From JAGXFP01 sp039714535 (GTDB lineage: Bacteria; Desulfobacterota; Desulfobulbia; Desulfobulbales; JAGXFP01): a DNA stretch of 38,151 bases. Each line of letters begins with the position of its first letter. Position 1 is the first letter of the stretch. Made by a program: the position numbers and the translations under genes. Under the pieces are notes generated by a model. The model had not been told where the DNA came from. It did not search any database and saw nothing but the letters and a program-made list of their open reading frames with translations. Below are positions 32,084 through 38,151 of the stretch, piece by piece. The stretch lies in assembly GCA_039714535.1 (NCBI GenBank), contig JBDLJC010000034.1, forward strand, positions 1 to 38,151, in the 5' to 3' direction.

Positions 32084-33696
32084 CTAATCCGATTCTTGGT
32101 TTGGCGGCAGGCTTCGGCAAAATCTTCCGGGTAATGGCCGTTAATCCAGCGCAGTTGCGCTTCGCTGAAGGCGCCTGGTGATTCGGGAAGTTTTGGCAGA
32201 AATGAATAGAGTAGTCGTTGGTCCCGGTCGGGAGAATCAATCCGCTTGGAAAACTCGATGGTGGTCACCATCATCACCCCCAGAGCGCCCAGAGTTTTCA
32301 TGGCCGTAAGGATGGCCAAATCAATAGATTCACGGGTTGCCCTGTCTGCTTCAACAATGTTGCCGACCCGTTTAAGGCAGATCAACTGTAATTCCCATTG
32401 GGAGGTCTGGGCCTTGGGTACAAAAAGCATGACGTTTTCATCCTGGTGGATAACCAGACTGGTCGGGCCATTGTTTTTGCCATCGGTTCTGGTGTTGGCA
32501 AGAATCGCCGTCAGGTAGGACTCAAAAAAATTCCGCCCGGTTTCGGCAAGAAAACGGCTGGCGCAATCTGCCACCAAATCCCCGCATCCGTAAGCGGGCC
32601 GGGGGTTGCTCTCGCTGGCCGATATTTTGGCTGGAAGCATGGCGAACTGTTGGTGAATCTGTTGATGGGAGGCGTGGAGCCGGTAAAGTGATGGGGCGAA
32701 ATCAAATCCGTAGTTCCAACCCCAGATAGTGGCATTGAATTGCAAAGACGGCGCCGGCTCTTCCTGGAGTTTGTCGACGATTGTGCTGCGTAACTCTTCA
32801 AGTTCAGCTTCAGTCAAACGCCTTCGCGCCGGCGGGGTCTCTAAACTTAGCTGTTCGGCCATGCGGAGGAATGTTCTTTGATAGTAAAGGTGGCGCAGGC
32901 CGGTCATGTCATCCCGGCTCAGATCCTTTAGCGAGTACCTTACTGCATCAGCAGCCATATTTGAGGCGTAATGGCCCCCGGCTATATAACTGTTGCACCG
33001 CAGATATTCAAAAACGTGGCTGGCATGGTCTGCCGACCGCGATTCGCCGACGATTTCACTGCCGCCCTGGACCCCGGGTCTAAGAACCATGATAATTTTA
33101 TAGCGGTCGGGTAGGCAGGGGTTATTGACCACGGCCTCAAACAGAGGGTGGTCATTGATAATCGGTCGGGGCTGGCCGGCATGGTCCGATTCGTAAAGAA
33201 GGCCGGTTGGTTTTCCTTTCCCGTCATCGATGAATGGGCAGGCTATTCTGGCCAGCCGCACCAGATCATTTGGGTCGTTTGAGGTGGTGGCTATGGCCAG
33301 CAGGATTGGCTGGGGCAGTTCGAGAAAGGTTTGGTCCAGTTTATCTGGATCGATACTATTGATAATTTTGCCCAGACTGGCGGAGAGTGAGACCTCCGGT
33401 CGGGCCGGCAGTCTTATGGAGGCGGGATCTGCGGCCCGTTTGTCGGCCCAGTCCTTCTTGATGAAGGTTGTGCCGCGGAAGGAAAAGGGGTTGGCAATTT
33501 CGAAGATCCAGGTGGCCTCTTCGACGTCAACCCGGTTGGCTGGAAAATTCCTCTGATTGTCAATCGCTTGTCCTTCTCTGTTTTGGCCCAGGGGTTCGAC
33601 GAAGTCATTCTCCCTGTGGTTCGAAACTTTAAAGGATGGTTTATGGATTCCGAAGACAAAGCGGCCTTCCGGACTCACGCAGGTGTGGAGAGGCAT
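32077..33696 (-). CDS. Conserved-looking protein of unknown function
   Basis: I do not recognise this 539-residue soluble protein with certainty. No signal peptide or membrane helix is seen. The N-terminal 100 residues are rich in beta-type and Asn/Phe patterns (FVFGIHKPSFKVSNHRENDF, WIFEIANPFSFRGTTF). The middle has PLFEAVVNNP and YKIIMVLRPGVQGGSEIVGESRS, then HVFEYLRCNSYIAGGHYASNMAADAVRY. The C-terminal third has LVIHQDENVMLFVPKAQTSQWELQLICLKRVGNIVEADRATRESIDLAILTAMKTLGALG in pieces, with a hydrophobic strand-helix layout faintly like nucleotidyl-transferase (HIT/GalT-type) C-termini, which is speculation. It shares a 1-7 base overlap with the sensor gene downstream, so the two probably act together. 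Confidence 0.6.
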   Translation of the reverse strand: MPLHTCVSPEGRFVFGIHKPSFKVSNHRENDFVEPLGQNREGQAIDNQRNFPANRVDVEEATWIFEIANPFSFRGTTFIKKDWADKRAADPASIRLPARPEVSLSASLGKIINSIDPDKLDQTFLELPQPILLAIATTSNDPNDLVRLARIACPFIDDGKGKPTGLLYESDHAGQPRPIINDHPLFEAVVNNPCLPDRYKIIMVLRPGVQGGSEIVGESRSADHASHVFEYLRCNSYIAGGHYASNMAADAVRYSLKDLSRDDMTGLRHLYYQRTFLRMAEQLSLETPPARRRLTEAELEELRSTIVDKLQEEPAPSLQFNATIWGWNYGFDFAPSLYRLHASHQQIHQQFAMLPAKISASESNPRPAYGCGDLVADCASRFLAETGRNFFESYLTAILANTRTDGKNNGPTSLVIHQDENVMLFVPKAQTSQWELQLICLKRVGNIVEADRATRESIDLAILTAMKTLGALGVMMVTTIEFSKRIDSPDRDQRLLYSFLPKLPESPGAFSEAQLRWINGHYPEDFAEACRQTKNRIRC

Positions 33697-33915
33697 TTGT
33701 TGCTGTGTATCTCCCGTCTGGGTTGTTGAATATGAATGGGTTGAAGATTAAATGGTCCAGGGGTCACGGGTGCAGAAATTAAGGGCGCCATTAATGTACT
33801 GTTCCGTAAGCTCCTTGCCTGTCGTAGCGATCTTCAAACTCAATCCTTATGCCTTCGGCCTTATACTCACTGTAAATATTCGCTTATCATATGGAGATGA
33901 ACCACAAAAAACAAG

Positions 33916-36900
33916 CTAAATCGGGGTGTTGCCATGGGGGGTGGCGGCAGACGGTTCCGTCAGAAGATCGATCAGTTCCTGGCGGCTCAATCTTTTGATG
34001 ATAGCGGCATCATCCTGCCTGACCAAATGACTGGCCAAAGTTCTCTTCCGGTGAATCATCTGGTTGATCTTTTCTTCCAGGGTGCCGACGGTAATCATTT
34101 TGAAAACCTGGACCACGTTTTTCTGGCCCATTCGATGGACCCGGGCTGTAGCTTGGTCCTCACGGGCCGCGTTCCACCAGCGGTCGTAATGGATCACGGC
34201 CTGGGCGGCGGTCAGGTCCACGCCGACCCCCCCGGCCAGAAGACTGGCTGAAAATACCTGGCATGAATCATCGGTGTTAAATTTTTTGATCATCTGGTGT
34301 CTGCGGCCCACGGACATATTGCCCCGTAAACCGCAAAAAGAGATGTGGTGGTCGGTCAGGTGCTGTTCGATTAAGTCCAGCATACGGGTGTAGTGGCTGA
34401 AGACCACAACCTTCATGCCCGATTCCAGACATTCGTTAAGCAACTCCACGAAAAGGTCCCATTTGCCACTCTTGAAGTTGGTTGGATCCGTACATTTTTT
34501 GATAAGACAGGGATGGTCGCAAATCTGTTTCAGGTAGTTTATTACGGCCAGGAGCTCCATGTAAGGCAGACGGCTGTCCTCTTGATCTGCTGAGAACATC
34601 TGCATAAGGGTTTTTACCCTGCCGCTGGTCAGTTCCCGGTAAAGGCTGATCTGGTCGTCACTCAGTTCGCAGGTCCTGATATCTTCTATGATATCCGGCA
34701 ATTCTGTGAGGACCTGTTCTCTGGTCCGGCGCAGCATAAACGGATTAATCAGGCGGGCCAGGGACTTCTTGGCGGGATCACGGTCTTCGGTTTCAAGCGG
34801 GTCGATATATCTGGATTTGAAATCCCGGTTGTCGCCCAGATAACCGGGGAGACAGATATCGAAGATTGACTTCAGGTCATAGGCCGAATTCTCAAGGGGG
34901 GTGCCGGTCATGCCGACAATTACCTTGCCCTTTAAGTGGGCGGCGGCCTTATAGACATCCGTTCTCCGGTTTTTCAGATTCTGAATCTCATCATAGATAA
35001 CCACTTCGAAATCAAGGTTGGCCAAGGTTTTGGTATCGCGGCGGATAATCCCGTAGGTGGTGATATATATATTGTGGCCATTGGCCTTGTCCAAGTCTCG
35101 GCGACTGCCGTGGTAGACGTAATGAGACAGGGCCGGGAAGAACTTTTCGATCTTCTCTACCCAGTGGGGGACAACGGTCGCGGGGCAGACAATCAGAAAT
35201 TTACCGGTTTTACCGGTGTTGAGGATGGTGTTTATCAGGCCCAGAGCCTGATGGGTTTTGCCCAGACCCATGTCATCGGCCAGGATACCGGCCAGCTGGT
35301 TGCAGTAGAGGTGGTAAAGCCAGGAAATACCGTGCAGCTGATAGTCGCGAAGGTGGTTGGGAATTCCTTCTAGCTGCGCACTCTCTTCCCAATGGTCGGT
35401 GTCGAGCAGATGTTGCAGCAGGTTGCCGCCTTTGGTGGCTTTACTTAACTCAAGGTTTGGGATCAGGGCGGAGAGCATGATCATCTCGCGCTTGGTCAGG
35501 CGTACCCCTTGCTTGCCGGTTTGCTCGTCCTGCCATAAGCGCTCTTCGCCGAGGTTGTGAAACCATTCCAGCGGGCTATCTGTCAGTTTTAGCCAGTCTT
35601 TGCCGCTGGGCAGGAACTGGTTCTTCTCAATTCTTGAGGCCAGGAGCTCAACCAGTGAAATATTGCGGGTGCCGAGACCATACTGACCGGACAGGTAACA
35701 CCAGTCGTCGTCGGCAGCAAAGGAGTTGACTTCAAGTCTGTCCGGCATCTCAATAAGGTCGAGATCCAGCAGATCCTGGTCAACCTCGTTTTCGGGGGCG
35801 GTGATGGCCTGGTGATATTGCTTTAATAATGCGGGAACCTTGTTGGCATGAAAGGTGACGGGACGTCCTGCCGGGTTTTCGGCCATGGTATGCTCAGAAT
35901 CCTGTTCCATTACCGGCAGAAAACAGTTGTTGTCGAGATAGTAATAATGACCATATTGGTAGTCTGCCAGATCCTGGCGATTTAGCACCCTGCCATCGTT
36001 CAGTTGCAGCAGAGACGAGATGATCATCTCGCCGTTGTCCGCTAGGGCAATTTTGGTAAAAGCCCGGGCCGCCGGCAGCAACAGGGACTTGTTGCCGCAA
36101 CGGTGGAGGGCATCGACCAGGTCGGGGGTCTTTGCTCGGGGCAGGGTCATCCTGAAGACTTCTTGGCCGTTGGCCGGCTCAGTGGCGGTAAGATTAAAGA
36201 GTCCGTTGTTGCCCGGCCCGATGATCTGGATATCTCCTGGCGCGATCTTTTGGCATAGTTCTGAGGCCAACCACATCCAGATGGATTCATCCTGGTCTTG
36301 GGCAATTGAGCGCTTGTTGAAGGTGTTTAATTCGACCTCGGCCGTTGTCCTGCCGATATCCAGCAGTGCTTTGCGCAGCTTGATTATTTTTGCTTGGTCC
36401 GGGCCGGATGGTTGGTCAAGCCATTTGAATCTTCTGCTGAATAGGGCCGCAGTCAGGTCCATGGTGTTTTGGTCGAGCAACCAGGTTGCCCAGGGACGGC
36501 TATCCGCGCCGGGGATGGTCAGCAACCAGTCATCTTTTTGTTTTTTGATGGTCGTGTCTACGGCGCCGCCCTGGCCAAATAATTCGTAAATGACCTGACC
36601 GATGACATACCAGGGGCTACTTTTGAATAACAAGGGCAGGGGAGTTTTGGCCTCGGGCTCATTCTCAGTCCTGGCCATCATTTTTAGGACCAAGGCTGCG
36701 ATATGGGGGCATTGCCGGGATTGATCTTCGCCGGCAGATGTGCAGATCTCGCAAACAGCGGTGGGAATCTGGAACCTTTGCTGATTTTCCTGGCTATTGG
36801 CCATAGCAAGATAGGTGAGACCTGTTCCCTCACCGTTTTTGACAATCGCACCAGCGGTGTTTCTAAAAAACAAAAAAACATCGAGTTTCCCGGCCTGCAA

Positions 36901-37575
36901 GAGCTCCTGGCCAGCTTGGCATAGATCTTTATCAAGCCAGGAAGATAACGATGAACTGTTGGTCCCGGGTTGGAACTGGCTATTGTTTGACAGTACTCCC
37001 GGGTCAAAACCGCCTTTGGCGGCCTCCTGCTCATGGAGGATGAAGACATAGTCGAAAACATGGGCCAGCAAGAGTCCCAGGCTTAAATCTCTGATGCCTT
37101 TTGTGTTTAGCAGTTTGCTTATTTTGGTCTTGAGGAGGTCGGCCAGGGTGGAGATGCCCTCTCCGTCGATGCCTTGATGCATTGTGGAGGGCAAGAGCAT
37201 GGTTCTGGCCGAGGTGGCGAGGAGTTCCGGGGAAAGTGAGGTTCGCTGGCCATTAAGGCGGAATATGGCATCGGCGACAGTCTCCTCGCTGGCCAGGGGT
37301 TGAAAATCCCTGATATCCGCCTTGGTCAGAACTGGGTGACCCAAAGTGGTGCAGCCGCCAGTCAGAACAGCGTTTTCCAGGGCAGTCCCGCCGTTTCTTC
37401 GAGAGCTTATTCGGCCAGCCAGGGCCGCCCGAAAGGCTTCTTTAACGGTATTAAAGCCCATTTTGACCAATTTTTCCCCGCTGTTTGGCGGCAGGGGCAG
37501 GACATGGACCGGTGATTCCAGAAGTCTCTGGCGGGCGGATCTGTGATTATTTATTTTAGCGGCACTATTTCTCAT
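33916..37575 (-). CDS. SNF2-family DNA-dependent ATPase with SWIM-like zinc finger
   Basis: A 1219-residue protein of the SNF2/Rad54-like family (RapA/HepA-related superfamily 2). In the N-terminal part a SWIM-like cluster appears as CEIC...CPHIAALVL (about residues 271-290). The ATPase core follows: LADDMGLGKT with Walker A Lys773, DEIQ in VIYDEIQNLKN (Walker B), GMTGTPLENS, then the C-terminal lobe with FSHYTRMLDL and QATARVHRMGQ (motif VI). Such proteins use ATP to move along duplex DNA and displace proteins. The middle ~450 residues (about 310-720) are unassigned and probably the family's variable domain. It is single-copy here with no restriction or methylase gene adjacent, so a defence role is not supported. 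Confidence 0.88.
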   Translation of the reverse strand: MRNSAAKINNHRSARQRLLESPVHVLPLPPNSGEKLVKMGFNTVKEAFRAALAGRISSRRNGGTALENAVLTGGCTTLGHPVLTKADIRDFQPLASEETVADAIFRLNGQRTSLSPELLATSARTMLLPSTMHQGIDGEGISTLADLLKTKISKLLNTKGIRDLSLGLLLAHVFDYVFILHEQEAAKGGFDPGVLSNNSQFQPGTNSSSLSSWLDKDLCQAGQELLQAGKLDVFLFFRNTAGAIVKNGEGTGLTYLAMANSQENQQRFQIPTAVCEICTSAGEDQSRQCPHIAALVLKMMARTENEPEAKTPLPLLFKSSPWYVIGQVIYELFGQGGAVDTTIKKQKDDWLLTIPGADSRPWATWLLDQNTMDLTAALFSRRFKWLDQPSGPDQAKIIKLRKALLDIGRTTAEVELNTFNKRSIAQDQDESIWMWLASELCQKIAPGDIQIIGPGNNGLFNLTATEPANGQEVFRMTLPRAKTPDLVDALHRCGNKSLLLPAARAFTKIALADNGEMIISSLLQLNDGRVLNRQDLADYQYGHYYYLDNNCFLPVMEQDSEHTMAENPAGRPVTFHANKVPALLKQYHQAITAPENEVDQDLLDLDLIEMPDRLEVNSFAADDDWCYLSGQYGLGTRNISLVELLASRIEKNQFLPSGKDWLKLTDSPLEWFHNLGEERLWQDEQTGKQGVRLTKREMIMLSALIPNLELSKATKGGNLLQHLLDTDHWEESAQLEGIPNHLRDYQLHGISWLYHLYCNQLAGILADDMGLGKTHQALGLINTILNTGKTGKFLIVCPATVVPHWVEKIEKFFPALSHYVYHGSRRDLDKANGHNIYITTYGIIRRDTKTLANLDFEVVIYDEIQNLKNRRTDVYKAAAHLKGKVIVGMTGTPLENSAYDLKSIFDICLPGYLGDNRDFKSRYIDPLETEDRDPAKKSLARLINPFMLRRTREQVLTELPDIIEDIRTCELSDDQISLYRELTSGRVKTLMQMFSADQEDSRLPYMELLAVINYLKQICDHPCLIKKCTDPTNFKSGKWDLFVELLNECLESGMKVVVFSHYTRMLDLIEQHLTDHHISFCGLRGNMSVGRRHQMIKKFNTDDSCQVFSASLLAGGVGVDLTAAQAVIHYDRWWNAAREDQATARVHRMGQKNVVQVFKMITVGTLEEKINQMIHRKRTLASHLVRQDDAAIIKRLSRQELIDLLTEPSAATPHGNTPI

Positions 37576-37833
37576 ATATCAACTTTTATGAAACCATATC
37601 CAATGTCGAATTTAGAGCGGCGAAGCGGAACAGCTAATTCTACCGCTGCCGGGTAAGCCATGCAAGGTAAAATCCTGTCTGGGGTGTTCTTAAAGGATGG
37701 GCACCCCTGATCTGAAAAAAATATCTAATTCAAGGCGGTTGCCAGGTTGCGCGGTAAATGGCTGAACGGAGAGGATCCAGCAATGAATCTTTACCAGGGA
37801 TCTTCCAAGAATAATTAGGTCAATTAATTTTAA

Positions 37834-38022
37834 CTTGGCCGAACTTATAGAAGGAACGTGGGAGTCTTCCATAGACGGTTTAGAGACAGAAATGAAGCAG
37901 AGCAGGCTCTATTCAACTATATTGAGGCATATTACAATCGGAGAAGGCGTCATTCCTCTAATGGTTATCAATCACCAGTTATGTTTGAAAACGAATGGAC
38001 AGGAAAGAGAAAAGTGGCTTAA
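37834..38022 (+). pseudogene. IS3-family transposase, degenerate C-terminal fragment
   Basis: The frame ending at TAA 38020-38022 is a transposase OrfB (integrase core) C-terminus. It reads VFHRRFRDRNEAEQALFNYIE and then AYYNRRRRHSSNGYQSPVMFE, the usual end of these DDE enzymes with the YNxxRxHSxxGYxSPxxFE motif. Upstream in the same frame only the first ~20 residues remain before a stop at 37831-37833. A shift of one base near 37855 may have broken it, because an AAG-GAA (KE) reading before VFH is typical of this part. The DDE catalytic residues that lie further upstream are missing. It is an inactive remnant of an element whose right end directly follows. Confidence 0.85.
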
Positions 38023-38053
38023 CTTGGTGTCCACTAAATCGAGGTAAGATCAG
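38023..38053 (+). repeat. Probable right end of the IS3-family element
   Basis: After the transposase stop the sequence TTGGTGTCCACTAAATC then GAGGTAAGATCA resembles the terminal inverted repeats of IS3-group elements, as I recall them. No matching left end was found at 37576-37833, so the element is truncated on its left. Confidence 0.5.
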
Positions 38054-38151
38054 ACTTTTAGCTACCGCAAATCCGGCAGCCGCCGGCTTCGGAAAACGTC
38101 CCTGGAGGTAATGGATTTTATCCATCGATTTCTGCAGCATGTGCTCCCCAC
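38051..38151 (+). mobile_element. IS91-family transposase fragment (Y2 transposase), running off the window
   Basis: One open frame begins immediately after the IS3 right end and translates to TFSYRKSGSRRLRKTSLEV followed by MDFIHRFLQHVLP. It matches the segment of IS91/IS801-type transposases where a beta hairpin is followed by the EFIRRFLxHVLPxGF motif. Only 33 codons are visible. The frame has a stop just upstream (38045-38047), so the 5' part of the gene is absent next to it; this fits interruption by the neighbouring IS3-family element. Confidence 0.7.

Noticed and set aside
33916..37575. SNF2 ATPase as part of a phage-defence island (DISARM- or similar type)
   Set aside because: None of the expected partners (methylase, nuclease, DUF1998 protein) is adjacent, and SWIM-SNF2 proteins are common outside defence loci.
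37690..37872. 60-residue minus-strand frame before the IS3 remnant
   Set aside because: No similarity to any family known to me and it overlaps the 5' part of the transposase remnant; treated as chance.

Overview
The window looks like chromosomal DNA of an anaerobic or microaerophilic Desulfobacterota-type bacterium, perhaps Desulfobulbales. This rests on the gene mix, not on a marker gene: bacteriohemerythrin, an exported superoxide reductase-like protein, a DUF362 protein, a 4Fe-4S/DUF3786 protein, HD-GYP signalling and a FolE2-type protein occur beside ordinary Gram-negative housekeeping genes. No rRNA, tRNA, CRISPR array or phage module was seen.

Layout. 0.1-3.4 kb (+): DUF362 protein, a FabL-type enoyl-ACP reductase, Maf, bacteriohemerythrin. 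3.4-7.7 kb (-): an isoprenylcysteine methyltransferase-like membrane protein, then a two-gene unit of a helical-repeat-like protein and an HD-GYP protein that seem to share an N-terminal domain. 8.2-15.5 kb (+): LemA and an M48 membrane protease, a 2H phosphoesterase, an AEC transporter, a 4Fe-4S/DUF3786 protein, a GmhB/HisB-like HAD phosphatase broken by one in-frame TAG, a Tat-exported superoxide reductase-like protein, ArfB and a small secreted PLA2-like protein. 15.5-25.2 kb (-): glyS (no glyQ beside it), a FolE2 homologue lacking the usual Cys motif, a stand-alone receiver, the run rpoZ-dnaJ-moaC-dksA-galT, and a hybrid histidine kinase. 25.5-26.8 kb (-): purA. 27.1-28.3 kb (+): tatA/B-tatC, with a promoter-like sequence before and a terminator after. 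28.6-37.6 kb (-): trpB-trpA, an overlapping pair of an unrecognised 539-aa protein and a cNMP/PAS/membrane sensor, and a large SWIM-SNF2 ATPase. 37.8-38.15 kb (+): the 3' end of an IS3-family transposase directly abutting an IS91-family transposase fragment that runs off the window.

Themes. Oxygen and stress handling is represented by hemerythrin, the superoxide reductase-like protein and LemA/M48. The Tat genes could export the superoxide reductase-like protein, whose leader has a twin arginine. Gene expression and translation are represented by omega subunit, DksA, DnaJ, ArfB and GlyS. The candidates for undescribed biology are the overlapping unknown/sensor pair at 30.7-33.7 kb, the HD-GYP/helical-repeat pair at 4.8-7.7 kb, and the FolE2 homologue with altered metal ligands at 17.9 kb. 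No complete new defence or mobile system could be shown.
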